Assembly: GCA_018819925.1 (NCBI GenBank)
Contig: JAHJPG010000090.1
Span: 1-41,260, forward strand
DNA length: 41,260 bases
DNA from: Pseudomonadota bacterium
GTDB lineage: Bacteria; Desulfobacterota; Desulfarculia; Desulfarculales; Desulfarculaceae
Direction of reading: 5' to 3'
The first letter of the stretch is position 1; every line of letters begins with the position of its first letter. The translations under genes were made by a program, and so were the position numbers. Below are positions 8,467 through 16,675 of this stretch, in pieces. Below the pieces are notes generated by a model. The model was not told where the DNA came from, did no database searches, and saw only the letters and a program-made list of their open reading frames with translations.

Positions 8467-9219
8467 CTAAGGCGCCACCCTGGCCAGGATGGCAGCCACC
8501 TTGGCCTCTGACAGCCAAGTCACCTTGCCGTCCGACAGGTCGTACATGGCTCCGACCACTTTGACCTTGCCCTGCTTCACCAGTTTCACGGTGGATGGGC
8601 TTTCCCTGAACAGGGTTTCTATTCCCATCCAGACGTTTTCCTCGGTGGCATAGGGGACCACGGCCAACCCTTTCGCCCGGGGATGGTCGTGCATGGCCTT
8701 TTTCACCGCCGGGATGATGGGAGCCACCAGGGGGGGGATGTTCCGCTCCAGATCCAAGTGGGCGCCTTGGACCATTTTGGTCACCGCGATCACCGCCCCG
8801 CACTGAATGTGCCCCATGACTACCAGAATGGGGGTGTACACATGGGCGGTTCCATATTCGATGGACCCTATTTCGTCGGTTTTCATCACGTTGCCCGCCA
8901 CCCGGACCACGAACAAATCCATTATGCCGGCATCGAAAATCATCTCCACGGGGACGCGGGAGTCGGAGCAGGAAATAATGGTGGCGTAGGCGTGGCCGCC
9001 CTGATTCTCCTTGGCCGCTTGGGCCAGGCGCTGAGCGTCCTGGCGGGGATTCACGGGGTTGCCCGTGTAAAAACGCTCATTGCCCTGTTTGAGCTTGGTC
9101 AGCGCTTGTTGGGGAGAGGGCTTGCCAGCCCAACCATCCGCCCCCAGGGCCAGGGCCGGCGCCCAGGCGATGAAGATCAGCATTATCAGCCCGGCAAACA
9201 AGGGCGTACGGTGGTTCAT
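8467..9219 (-). CDS. Exported beta-class carbonic anhydrase
   Basis: A 250-residue protein with a signal peptide (about 1-26, ending ALALGA) followed by a beta-carbonic anhydrase domain that interconverts CO2 and bicarbonate. The zinc site is complete: C84 with D86 and R88 in CSDSRVP, and H137 with C140 in GHIQCGA. The signal peptide indicates a periplasmic enzyme, a location more often seen for alpha-class enzymes but known for some beta-class ones. The gene stands alone, pointing away from the gene-poor stretch upstream and convergent with cysC. A role in CO2/bicarbonate supply or pH balance at the cell surface is inferred. Confidence 0.92.
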   Translation of the reverse strand: MNHRTPLFAGLIMLIFIAWAPALALGADGWAGKPSPQQALTKLKQGNERFYTGNPVNPRQDAQRLAQAAKENQGGHAYATIISCSDSRVPVEMIFDAGIMDLFVVRVAGNVMKTDEIGSIEYGTAHVYTPILVVMGHIQCGAVIAVTKMVQGAHLDLERNIPPLVAPIIPAVKKAMHDHPRAKGLAVVPYATEENVWMGIETLFRESPSTVKLVKQGKVKVVGAMYDLSDGKVTWLSEAKVAAILARVAP

Positions 9220-9561
9220 TTTTCCTCCAATTAGGCCGAAACCGCCGCGTTTTTGCTCTTTTTGGCCTGCCGCCGCTTTCCACTCACTTTTCCGGCCCGA
9301 TTATCGGCAGCCGGAAGCGACTCAGCCCATGCCAAGGGGCGGCTTAATCCTGAAAGCAAGGCAGTAACCAACAGTTACTATATTTAGCACCTAGTATCCC
9401 ATTCGGCGCATTATTCGGTCAACCGTTCGCCGGGCTTCATTCGCTCATTGCTCGCCACCGTCCTCTCGGCATAACACCCCCTTGGGACGATCTGCCCTGA
9501 ATCCGCACCTCAGCCGCGCCAGAGGTGGTCCCCAGAAATCCGACAGCCACGATAAGTGAAG
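9220..9561. other. Gene-poor stretch upstream of the carbonic anhydrase
   Basis: About 340 nt without a convincing gene. It should contain the carbonic anhydrase promoter near its left side (the - strand has the RBS AGGA before 9219). A short inverted repeat GTAAC/GTTAC lies at about 9365-9380. The part next to the transposase remnant may be decayed insertion-sequence DNA. Short open frames here show no recognisable protein. Confidence 0.4.
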
Positions 9562-9738
9562 TCAAAAGGTGGCCCTATTCTTGTTGTCTCGCGCCAACTC
9601 GCGCTCATGGACCTCTGCCAATTGCCGGTTCCATCGCGGAGCGCGCTTGGAAGCTTCCACCAGCATGATCTGCAGATGCTTGATCCCTTTTTTAGAAATC
9701 GGGCCGCGCTGGTTCTTGCCGCCAAAACCTCCTTGGCG
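9562..9738 (-). pseudogene. IS110-family transposase, C-terminal remnant
   Basis: Reading the - strand from 9738 to the stop at 9562 gives a fragment with GPISKKGIKHLQ, then MLVEASKRAPRWN and ELARDNKNRATF. This matches the C-terminal Transposase_20 region of IS110/IS116-type transposases, where a GxITKxGxxxLR...LVEAA pattern and a late NRA motif are typical. Upstream, the frame is broken by a shift near 9738, and the expected SGG-containing segment appears only in part. Downstream, a stop cuts the usual ending. The catalytic N-terminal DEDD domain is absent. This is a dead remnant, not a mobile element. I found no ends of the insertion. Confidence 0.6.
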
Positions 9739-9968
9739 GCCCTACCAGCCTCAATCTCCTTCAAAATCTAGACACCCTGACTTTCGTTAAATCTGGTCCT
9801 GAGCATAGCACAGAGTCCTTCTTGCAGACCGTGGTCTGCCAGAAGTCTCCACCCGCCGCCGACCCTATTTTCAGGGAGGGTTACTGTGATTGGTGCTGCC
9901 GGTTTCAAGGCGCGGCGAACGTGTAGCATGCCCTTAAACGGGCCCCAAGCTGCCGATCAGGATAAAAT
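9739..9968. other. Gene-poor stretch after the transposase remnant
   Basis: About 230 nt with no gene I can support. It contains an inverted repeat around a CAGACC/GGTCTG core near 9825-9840 and the 3' flank of the molybdopterin-binding protein gene. Nothing else stands out. Confidence 0.4.
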
Positions 9969-11033
9969 TTATGGTTTCGATCGCGCGGCCTGCCTCTGCC
10001 TAGGCCCCCCCTTGCCAAAGGAGCAACGGGGAAAGTCGCATTCGTCGCATAGCCGGCAAAGTCCGCCGTGGCCCAGGGCCCATATCTGCGCCCGCGTGGG
10101 TCTCTCGCCTGCCATGAACCTGGGCAGCAGCAGGTCAAACACCGTGCGGTGGTTGTAGAAAACGCAGGCAGGCAGCCCCAGCACCGGCACCGATCCCAGC
10201 AGGGCATACAGAAACATGGCTCCGGGCAGCACCGGTGTCCCGTAAAACACCTGCCTGGCGCCCACCTTGCGTACCCCGAGGCGGGTGCGGTCGTCGGGGT
10301 CCACCGAAAGGCCGCCGGTGACCAACACCATGTCCGCGCCCCGGCCGGCGAATGCCGCGATGGCCTCGGCAATGCGGGCCGGGTCGTCGCCCACCTGCAC
10401 CTTATCCAGCAAGCTCGCGCCGTAAGCCGCCAGGCGCGGCCGCACCGCCAGGTCAAAGCCGTCCCTTACGCGGCCGCTAACGATCTCGCTTCCGGTGATA
10501 ACCGCCCCCACCTGCAAGGGCAGGAAGGGCTTGACCTCCAGTATGAGCCCCATCCGGGCGCAGATATTCTTAGCCCGCTCCAGGGCGCCCCGCGAAACCA
10601 CCAGCGGCACGATCTTGGCCGCCGCCACCAATTCGCCTTTTTGGCAGGGGGTGTTGGTATGCAGGGTGGAAACGGCCAAATCATTGACCGCATTGAGGCT
10701 GGCCAGGGCTTTGGCGTTCACCTTTAACAAGCCATTGCGGCCGGCGGTGAGATTCACCTTGCCTTCGGCGGCCTCGCCGATGACCAAGCCTTGGCCGCTC
10801 ATCATGCGGGCCAGCTGGGCGGCGGCGACATTCTCATGCAAGTCGTCGGCTCCCAGAGTCAACACATACAGGTTGCGCCGCCCCATGTCCTTTAGCAGGG
10901 GCAAGTCGTTTTCCCTTACCACATGCCCCTTTTTAAAGGCGGTCTCCTTCACCTGCCCCGGAATAATCCGGGTCAGGTCGTGGGAAAGAGCGCTGCCTAC
11001 GCATTGTTCGATAGACACTAATCTTTTCTGCAT
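9969..11033 (-). CDS. Molybdopterin-binding (MoaB/Mog-fold) protein with Cys-rich tail
   Basis: A 354-residue protein. A MoeA-like N-terminal part is followed by a MoaB/Mog molybdopterin-binding domain (PF00994, about residues 175-310), with ITGSEI at its start and the TGGLSVDPDD motif in the middle. The tail has four cysteines in CRLCDECDFPRC, which could bind a metal or thiolate. Proteins of this kind in anaerobes lie beside molybdenum hydroxylase genes and may help insert or mature the cofactor. Here the gene ends the long - strand run that contains such a hydroxylase, which supports that role. It is shorter than true MoeA and lacks its full domain set. The ATG at 11033 has only a weak RBS. 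Confidence 0.8.
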   Translation of the reverse strand: MQKRLVSIEQCVGSALSHDLTRIIPGQVKETAFKKGHVVRENDLPLLKDMGRRNLYVLTLGADDLHENVAAAQLARMMSGQGLVIGEAAEGKVNLTAGRNGLLKVNAKALASLNAVNDLAVSTLHTNTPCQKGELVAAAKIVPLVVSRGALERAKNICARMGLILEVKPFLPLQVGAVITGSEIVSGRVRDGFDLAVRPRLAAYGASLLDKVQVGDDPARIAEAIAAFAGRGADMVLVTGGLSVDPDDRTRLGVRKVGARQVFYGTPVLPGAMFLYALLGSVPVLGLPACVFYNHRTVFDLLLPRFMAGERPTRAQIWALGHGGLCRLCDECDFPRCSFGKGGPRQRQAARSKP

Positions 11034-11048
11034 GCTTCAAGACTTTCA

Positions 11049-11159
11049 TCATGACCGAGCCAAAGTGGCGGCCCGCTTCAACAGGTAATTTTTAAACTCT
11101 TCTTCATTGAGAATTTTGGCTACGATTGCGCTTAGTTCCGCCTTTACATCATCCGACAA
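11049..11159 (-). CDS. Possible 36-residue small protein
   Basis: A short - strand frame from TTG at 11159 to TGA at 11049, 15 nt ahead of the molybdopterin-binding protein gene. The translation (SDDVKAELSAIVAKIL, then NEEEFKNYLLKRAATLARS) is amphipathic and looks protein-like, with normal codon use. There is no clear RBS and the frame is closed just upstream. It could be a small gene, the end of a lost gene, or chance. The surrounding gap (11034-11311) holds nothing else I can name. Confidence 0.25.
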   Translation of the reverse strand: MSDDVKAELSAIVAKILNEEEFKNYLLKRAATLARS

Positions 11160-11311
11160 TAGTTGAGGTTGATCATGCCGTCAGGCTGGAGGGCCTAAAA
11201 TATCGCGGCTATACCCTCGCATGCCGCTGTCATCTGATAATGGCCGCTTGCGGCGGCGCTGTTGCCCTCAACCAGCAGTCATAGCGGCCCAGTTGACTTT
11301 ATCCGGCCTGT

Positions 11312-12136
11312 CTAGGGCTCAAGGCCCAACAGCTTGGCGGCGTTTTCTCCAAGGATTTTTCTTTTGCTGGGTTCAGCAATTTTCAGGTCCCTAACCGCGT
11401 GGATATTTTCTTTTATGGTGGGCACCGTAGGCCAGTCCGAGCCGTAAACCACCTTGTCCGCCAGCCGCTCCAATTCGGGAAAAAACTCCAGCAGCTTGTG
11501 CGGGGGCAGCCCCGAAACCTCCATGTAAAGGTTCGGGTGGAAGCGGGCCAGACCAAATGCCTTGTCATACCAAAAGGGCCGTCCGCAATGGCACATCAGC
11601 AAAGTCAGCTCGGGAAAATCCACCGCTACGTCATCCAGGAGAATAGGGTCCCCGTACTTCAACCTGGACCCGGCCAGCACCGACGAGCCGGTGTGCAGGG
11701 ATACAGGCACTCCCAGCTCCTGGGCCTTGGCGTAAATCGGGTAGAGCCTGGCGTCATTGGGATAATACTGTTGATAGGTGGGGTAAAGTTTCAGCCCCTT
11801 GAATCCGTGGCTTCTGACCAGATTCTCGAATTGCCCGGCCGGATTGACCATAGTGAGAGGATTGACGCTGGCAAAGGGGATCAGCCTCTCGCTGGCGGCG
11901 CAGAACCGGGCCACGTATTCATTGCTGGCGATCCCCGTGGTGATCGGAGCCAACTCCGCCAATATGACGGCATAGTCAATGCCGCTTTGGTCCATGAGCT
12001 CCAAAAAGGCCAAGGGATCGGTGTATGTTTTTTCCATCCACTCTTTGCGTTCACCCCACGCCTTTTGGACCAAACCTTCCAGACTCTGGGTCGGTTGCTC
12101 ATAGACTGAGGTGTGGACGTGAAAGTCAACAACCAT
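11312..12136 (-). CDS. Metal-dependent amidohydrolase (Amidohydro_2)
   Basis: A 274-residue TIM-barrel hydrolase or decarboxylase of the Amidohydro_2 family (PF04909; ACMSD and related). The metal-binding pattern is visible: D4-F-H6-V-H8 at the N-terminus, a strand FKGLKLYP, SLHTGSS with the next His, MCHCGRP, and the late YGSDWP aspartate. The family includes decarboxylases and hydrolases acting on ring-cleavage products, so it fits an aromatic or heterocycle pathway. It lies 15 nt downstream of the small zinc-ribbon gene and in line with the Mo-hydroxylase operon. The exact reaction is not predictable. The ATG at 12136 is clear. Confidence 0.88.
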   Translation of the reverse strand: MVVDFHVHTSVYEQPTQSLEGLVQKAWGERKEWMEKTYTDPLAFLELMDQSGIDYAVILAELAPITTGIASNEYVARFCAASERLIPFASVNPLTMVNPAGQFENLVRSHGFKGLKLYPTYQQYYPNDARLYPIYAKAQELGVPVSLHTGSSVLAGSRLKYGDPILLDDVAVDFPELTLLMCHCGRPFWYDKAFGLARFHPNLYMEVSGLPPHKLLEFFPELERLADKVVYGSDWPTVPTIKENIHAVRDLKIAEPSKRKILGENAAKLLGLEP

Positions 12137-12151
12137 GCCTGGCTCTTTTCT

Positions 12152-12394
12152 CTACGGGGTTGTCTTTTTCACCCTTGTCGCGATGCGGGCGCAGTCGTAA
12201 CCACAGCTTTGGCAAACGCCCGAATGATGTTGCTTGATCTGCACGCTGGCCGTGTTCATGTGGTTTCGGTAAAAATAATATCGGTTGCAAACCAGGCAAT
12301 AGCCGCGCAAGCGGCCGGCGGCGTAATCGCGGTCTTTTTGTTCAGATGCTTTGCTGCTTCCCATCTGCTTCAAGCTCCGTCCGGGTGTTGTCAT
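12152..12394 (-). CDS. Small zinc-ribbon-like protein
   Basis: An 80-residue hypothetical protein with paired cysteines at 33 and 36 (CLVC) and at 61 and 64 (CQSC), plus a fifth at 68. This spacing fits a zinc ribbon. The segment between them holds histidines and tyrosines (RYYFYRNH). I do not recognise a named family. The ATG at 12394 follows a GGGGGGA purine run at good distance, and the gene sits 15 nt before the amidohydrolase, so it is probably cotranscribed. It might be a DNA-binding or subunit-bridging protein, but nothing proves it. Confidence 0.55.
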   Translation of the reverse strand: MTTPGRSLKQMGSSKASEQKDRDYAAGRLRGYCLVCNRYYFYRNHMNTASVQIKQHHSGVCQSCGYDCARIATRVKKTTP

Positions 12395-12486
12395 TGAAAT
12401 CCCCCCATGCCTCGTAGCTCAAGGCATGACCCACTGCTGCAAGATAACCGCCTATTAATTATAGCCTGATGGCCCCCTCGCAGGGC

Positions 12487-12552
12487 GGAGCATCCGGCGC
12501 CATGGAACCGTGACTAACTTTGGGTTCCATGGTCCTGATTCGCCGGTGCTCC
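12487..12552. repeat. Long intergenic inverted repeat (22 paired bases)
   Basis: The left arm GGAGCA-t-CCGGCG-CCATGGAACC (12487-12509) pairs with GGTTCCATGG (12523-12532) and CGCCGG-TGCTCC (12541-12552). There is one bulged base on the left and an 8-nt bulge on the right; the loop is 13 nt. It stands between the ADP-forming CoA ligase and the zinc-ribbon gene in a 179-nt gap. No T-run follows on either strand, so it is more likely an mRNA processing or stabilising hairpin, or a mobile-repeat scar, than an intrinsic terminator. Confidence 0.6.
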
Positions 12553-12573
12553 ATCCTGTGGGCGGGCGTTGAC

Positions 12574-14760
12574 TCATTCTATAACCGGATCGGGCTGCAT
12601 ATCGTCTCTTGTCAGGGCATAGCGCCGGGCCGCCTCCAGGGACTTGACTGCAATGAGGGTGTTATCGAACACCGGCACCTTCAGGCCGTCCATTTCCCTG
12701 AGCCAGCGCTGTTTCACGGCCCCTCCAAGGGACACTACATAGATCGGTTTTTCAGGCTGCTGCTCCATGGCCGAGGCAAAGACCTCCTCAATGCCATCGA
12801 ATTCCGCATTGGCCAAGGCCAACAGGATCACCAGAACTGCGTCCACCCCAGGATCGTTGATCACCGCAAGCAGGCCCTCTTCGTGAGCCAAACGGTTGCC
12901 CGCGCCCATGGCCGCCCACAGGTCAAGGGGGTTGGCCGGCGGCTGCCACTCGGGCAAGAATTTCTCCAATCGCTGGTTGGTTTCGGGCGCGAACTGGGCC
13001 ACCACCTCGAAACCGCGCTCGAACAACTCGTCGGAGGACATGACGCCATTGGCTCCGCTGAAGGTCACGATGCCCACCCGGTTTCCCTGGGGCAGGGGCT
13101 GATACTGGAAAACCTTCATGTACTCCACGAACTCTTCCAGGTCATAGGCCCGGATCAGGCCGTACTGGCGCAGAGCGTGGTCAACCAGGGTGTCGTCCAG
13201 GGCCAGGGAGCCGGTGTGGGAAGCGGAGGCCTTGGCCCCGGCGCTGGTGCGGCCCGGCTTGAGCACGATGATGGGCATGTCCCGCTTGGCTTGGTTGGCT
13301 ACCGACAAAAACGCCCGCGGATCCTGCATACCCTCCAGGTGCATGGCCACGATCTTGGTGTTGTCGTCGTTCATGGCCCACTGCACGAAATCGGTTTCGT
13401 CCAGGTCTATCTTGTTGCCGAAAATTACGCTTTTGCCGATGCCGATGCGCTGCACGGTGCGTTTCATGACCTCGTCGGCCACCGCGCCGGCGAAAATGCC
13501 CGATTGGCCGCCCAGGGCGATGGAGCCGTCTTCCCAGTTTTCGAACAGGATGAAGCTGGCCACCAGGTTTTGGTCCATGTTGATGAAGCCGATGGAGTTG
13601 GGGCCCAGGCAGCGGGTGCCCGACTCCTTGATCAACTCGGACAAGATGGCCTGCTGCTTGGCGCCTTCCTCGCCGGCTTCGGCAAATCCCGCCGAGATGA
13701 TGCAGGCCGCCTTGACTCCCTTTTGCTCGCAATCCTTGAAAAGGGTGGGCACGAATTTGCCCGGCAGAAGGAAGAACACCAGGTCGATGTCTCCGGGAAC
13801 CGCCAATATGTTGGGGTAGGCTTTACGGCCCAGTATCTCGTCGGCGTTGGGGTTGATGGGGTAGACCTCGCCGTCAAAACCGTTGACGATGATGTTCTTG
13901 AACAACACATGGCCGGTTTTGGTGGGATCAGTGGAAGCGCCGATCACGGCGATGGAGCGGGGCTCAAGCACGGCGGTCATGTCGTTGACCGGGGCGGAGC
14001 GGACCTGCTGGCCAGCCACTGCTTCCTGTTCGGCGCGCAGGGTTATGAGCGCATCCAAAGCCACCAGTTGGCCGCCCTTAACCACCAGCGGATTTATGTC
14101 CAGCTCCTCGATCTGGTCATGGCAGGCCACGGCCAGCTCCGAGAGCAGGGCGATGACCCCCGCCAGGGCCTCCCGGTCCGCCGCCGGTTGGCCGCGGTAG
14201 CCGTCCAGCATGGCCGAACCTTTTATCTCCCGGGTCATGCCCAGGGCCTCCGACTGGTCGATGGGGGCCAAACGGAAGGTGATGTCCCCCAGCACCTCCA
14301 CGAAAACGCCGCCCAGGCCGAAGGCCACCACCGGCCCGAAGGGGGGACGGTTGGCCACACCCACGATGGTTTCCACACCGCCGCTAACCATTTCCTGAAC
14401 CAGCACCCCGTCCACCACGGCCTGGGGGTGGCTGGCCGCCGCCGCGTCCATGATCTGCTCAAAGGCCAGCCCCACCGCCTGGCCGTCGGCCAGCCCCACC
14501 TTGACGCAACCGGAGTCGGACTTATGGAGGATGTCGGCTGAGGCCACTTTGAGCACCACCGGCATGCCGAATTCCGCAGCCGCGGCGATCGCCGCTTCCC
14601 GGCTTTGGGCCAAAATCTCGCGGGGCGCCTCCAGGCCGGCCTTTGCCAACACCTGCTTGGCTTCGCTCTCGCTCAGCCGGGTCCTGCCCTTTTGCCTAAC
14701 CGCGGCGAGCAGGGCCTTGATCTCGCCTATGCTTTCATGTTGAAGCCTTGTCATGGTCAA
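12574..14760 (-). CDS. ADP-forming acyl-CoA ligase (fused alpha/beta subunits)
   Basis: A 728-residue NDP-forming acyl-CoA synthetase that turns acyl-CoA + ADP + phosphate into acid + CoA + ATP. Domain order is ATP-grasp first (about 1-240, with VLKVASADILHKSD), then CoA-binding (about 265-360, with IAVIGAST), then the two succinyl-CoA-ligase-like domains. This is a beta-alpha circular arrangement. The loop SASHTGSLA holds H515, the likely phospho-histidine. GPNSIGF matches the CoA-ligase core. It would harvest ATP at the end of the pathway, in keeping with the 2-oxoacid oxidoreductase upstream. I kept the TTG at 14760, 6 nt after GAAGGG. The ATG at 14754 is close behind. The acyl group is unknown. 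Confidence 0.92.
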   Translation of the reverse strand: MTMTRLQHESIGEIKALLAAVRQKGRTRLSESEAKQVLAKAGLEAPREILAQSREAAIAAAAEFGMPVVLKVASADILHKSDSGCVKVGLADGQAVGLAFEQIMDAAAASHPQAVVDGVLVQEMVSGGVETIVGVANRPPFGPVVAFGLGGVFVEVLGDITFRLAPIDQSEALGMTREIKGSAMLDGYRGQPAADREALAGVIALLSELAVACHDQIEELDINPLVVKGGQLVALDALITLRAEQEAVAGQQVRSAPVNDMTAVLEPRSIAVIGASTDPTKTGHVLFKNIIVNGFDGEVYPINPNADEILGRKAYPNILAVPGDIDLVFFLLPGKFVPTLFKDCEQKGVKAACIISAGFAEAGEEGAKQQAILSELIKESGTRCLGPNSIGFINMDQNLVASFILFENWEDGSIALGGQSGIFAGAVADEVMKRTVQRIGIGKSVIFGNKIDLDETDFVQWAMNDDNTKIVAMHLEGMQDPRAFLSVANQAKRDMPIIVLKPGRTSAGAKASASHTGSLALDDTLVDHALRQYGLIRAYDLEEFVEYMKVFQYQPLPQGNRVGIVTFSGANGVMSSDELFERGFEVVAQFAPETNQRLEKFLPEWQPPANPLDLWAAMGAGNRLAHEEGLLAVINDPGVDAVLVILLALANAEFDGIEEVFASAMEQQPEKPIYVVSLGGAVKQRWLREMDGLKVPVFDNTLIAVKSLEAARRYALTRDDMQPDPVIE

Positions 14761-14833
14761 AATATTCCCTTCACTTTTGGCGCAAACAACGGTGCGGACG
14801 GCATAACGGCCTGCTCAAAGCCGCGTGCGATCT

Positions 14834-15313
14834 TCACTCGTTTTTCATCGTTTCCGCGGCGGCCATCACCGAATCAATCACTTGCTTATAGCCGGTGCAG
14901 CGGCACAGGACTCCGGAGATGGCCTTCTTGGCCTCCTCCCGGGTAGGGCTGGGGTTTTCCTGCAAGAACTCGTGGGAGGTCAGCAGCATGCCCGGCGTGC
15001 AAAAACCGCACTGCAACCCGTGGTGCTCATGAAAGGCCTCCTGGATGGGATGCAGTTGGGCTCCTTGGGCCAAACCTTCGATAGTCGTCAACTCCGCCCC
15101 GTCGGCCTGAACGGCCAGCATGAGGCAGGAGCGCACCGCCTTGCCGTTTAACAGGATGGTGCAGGCTCCGCAGACGCCGTGCTCGCATCCCACATGGGTC
15201 CCCAGCAGCTCCAGGTCCTCCCGCAGGAAATCCACCAGAAGTTTGCGCGGCTCCACTTCGCCTTCGTATTCGACGCCGTTGACCTTGAGGTTTATACGCT
15301 GACGCTGGGCCAT
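14834..15313 (-). CDS. Molybdenum hydroxylase small [2Fe-2S] subunit
   Basis: A 159-residue electron-transfer subunit of the xanthine oxidase family (CoxS-like). The N-terminal plant-type [2Fe-2S] site is CEHGVCGAC with a later Cys in VRSC. The C-terminal helical [2Fe-2S] site has CGFCTPG and CRCTGY. Both clusters are complete. It passes electrons from the molybdenum centre to the FAD subunit. Only 2 nt separate it from the FAD subunit gene. It is the last hydroxylase subunit gene in transcription order, ahead of the ADP-forming ligase. Confidence 0.95.
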   Translation of the reverse strand: MAQRQRINLKVNGVEYEGEVEPRKLLVDFLREDLELLGTHVGCEHGVCGACTILLNGKAVRSCLMLAVQADGAELTTIEGLAQGAQLHPIQEAFHEHHGLQCGFCTPGMLLTSHEFLQENPSPTREEAKKAISGVLCRCTGYKQVIDSVMAAAETMKNE

Positions 15314-15315
15314 TT

Positions 15316-16191
15316 TCAGTTTCCTTTCCCGGTTCTGGCCAGAGCCTGGCGCAGGCTCCTGCTCACCATGATCTTGGCCATCTCTTGCCTGTATTCGGCG
15401 GAAGCGTGATAGTCGTCCTCGGCATCGGCGGCCTCCCCGGCCAACTCGCCGGCCCTTGAGATCAACTCCTCGCCGATCGCCTGGCCAGCCAACACCTCTT
15501 CGGCCTCCTCGGCCCGAAACGGGGTGGGGGCCACGCCTCCCAGGGCGATGCGCGCCTCCCGGCAGGTGCCGTCGCCGTTCATAAACAGCAGCGTGGCCAC
15601 CCCGATGATCGCGAAGTCGCCCACCCGGCGGCTGAGTTCCATGAAGGACCAGCCCGTGCCTTGGGGCAGGACGGGAACCTTCACTTCCACCAGCAGTTCG
15701 GTGGGCTCCAGGGAGGTGGTCAAAAAGGTCAGAAAGAACTCCCCGGGATCGATCCAGCGTTCACCGTCCGGGCCCACGGCCTTGACCCGGCCGTCCAGGG
15801 CGCAAAAGGCGGTGGGGATTTCGCCGGAGGGATCGGCGTGCACCAGGCTGCCCCCCACGGTGCCGCGGTTGCGGATGGCGGTGTGGCCCACGAAGGAGAT
15901 CGCCTGGCTCAACAGGGGGCATAGATCCCGGACCAAGGGCGAGCGCTCCACGGTCCTTTCGCGGGTGAGCCCACCGATGAGCAGGTGATCGTCCTGTTGT
16001 TTGATGTAGTCCAACTCATCGAGACCGTTGATGTCGATCAGCAGGCCGGGCCGGCCCAGGCGGAAGTTCATGATGGGCATGAGGCTCTGACCGCCCGCCA
16101 GGATTTTGGCCTCGTCCTCGTGGGTGGTAAGCAAACTGATGACTTCTTCCACGGTCTTGGGCGCGATATAATCGAATGCAGCTGGTTTCAT
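15316..16191 (-). CDS. Molybdenum hydroxylase FAD-binding medium subunit
   Basis: A 291-residue FAD subunit of the xanthine oxidase / CO dehydrogenase family (CoxM-like). FAD-binding motifs are visible as AGGQSLMPIMNFRLG near residues 32-46 and TVGGSLVHADPSGE near 111-124, followed by the CO_deh_flav_C domain. It lies between the small subunit (2-nt gap) and the CoxG-like gene (3-nt gap), so the set is tightly cotranscribed. The final electron acceptor is not evident; ferredoxin or NAD+ are both possible. There is no extra 4Fe-4S insert like that of 4-hydroxybenzoyl-CoA reductase. Confidence 0.94.
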   Translation of the reverse strand: MKPAAFDYIAPKTVEEVISLLTTHEDEAKILAGGQSLMPIMNFRLGRPGLLIDINGLDELDYIKQQDDHLLIGGLTRERTVERSPLVRDLCPLLSQAISFVGHTAIRNRGTVGGSLVHADPSGEIPTAFCALDGRVKAVGPDGERWIDPGEFFLTFLTTSLEPTELLVEVKVPVLPQGTGWSFMELSRRVGDFAIIGVATLLFMNGDGTCREARIALGGVAPTPFRAEEAEEVLAGQAIGEELISRAGELAGEAADAEDDYHASAEYRQEMAKIMVSRSLRQALARTGKGN

Positions 16192-16194
16192 GGT

Positions 16195-16650
16195 TTAACT
16201 CCCCGCTGAACCCGAAGCCTTGAGCTCCTTTTTCATTTTTTTGAAAAACTGGTTCAGCATCATCTTGGCTATCCCGCTGATCATCCGCTGGCCCACTCCG
16301 GCGATAAGGCCTCCGACCTGCACCTCGCCTTGGTAAGTGACTATGGTCTTATCGTTGGAACCGGTCAGTTGGATATCCGTGGTCCCCTTTACAAAGCCCG
16401 GGCTGCCGCTGCCCTCGCCGATCAGTTGATACCGGTTGGGCGGATCAGGGTCGGCTATTTCGAACTTTCCCGTATAGGTCCCTTTCACGGCTGCGATCCC
16501 TATCTTCATCAGGGCGTCGTATTTGCCCGGCCCGGTTTCACGAAGCTCTTGGCAACCCGGCATGGCCTGGGCCAGGCTTTCGGGGTTGGTGAACAAGTCC
16601 CAGACCTGCTGTTGCGTTCCGTTGAACTCGTATTTTCCTTTTAGTTGCAT
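16195..16650 (-). CDS. CoxG-like SRPBCC protein
   Basis: A 151-residue protein of the CoxG family (carbon monoxide dehydrogenase subunit G, PF06240), an SRPBCC/START-like fold with a hydrophobic cavity. Typical elements are the N-terminal KGKYEFNG strand, the PGCQEL motif and GxYTGKFEI. CoxG proteins are found with Mo-hydroxylases and are thought to recruit the enzyme to the membrane or aid its maturation. The C-terminal FFKKMKKELK stretch is basic and could touch the membrane. It sits between the medium and large subunit genes. Confidence 0.92.
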   Translation of the reverse strand: MQLKGKYEFNGTQQQVWDLFTNPESLAQAMPGCQELRETGPGKYDALMKIGIAAVKGTYTGKFEIADPDPPNRYQLIGEGSGSPGFVKGTTDIQLTGSNDKTIVTYQGEVQVGGLIAGVGQRMISGIAKMMLNQFFKKMKKELKASGSAGS

Positions 16651-16675
16651 GAAATTTTTCCCTCATGGAAACCCA

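Noticed and set aside
12520-14541. A 673-codon open frame on the + strand opposite the ADP-forming CoA ligase
   Set aside because: It is a shadow of a GC-rich gene; the translation is rich in His, Gly and Gln with no family motifs, whereas the - strand protein is unmistakable.
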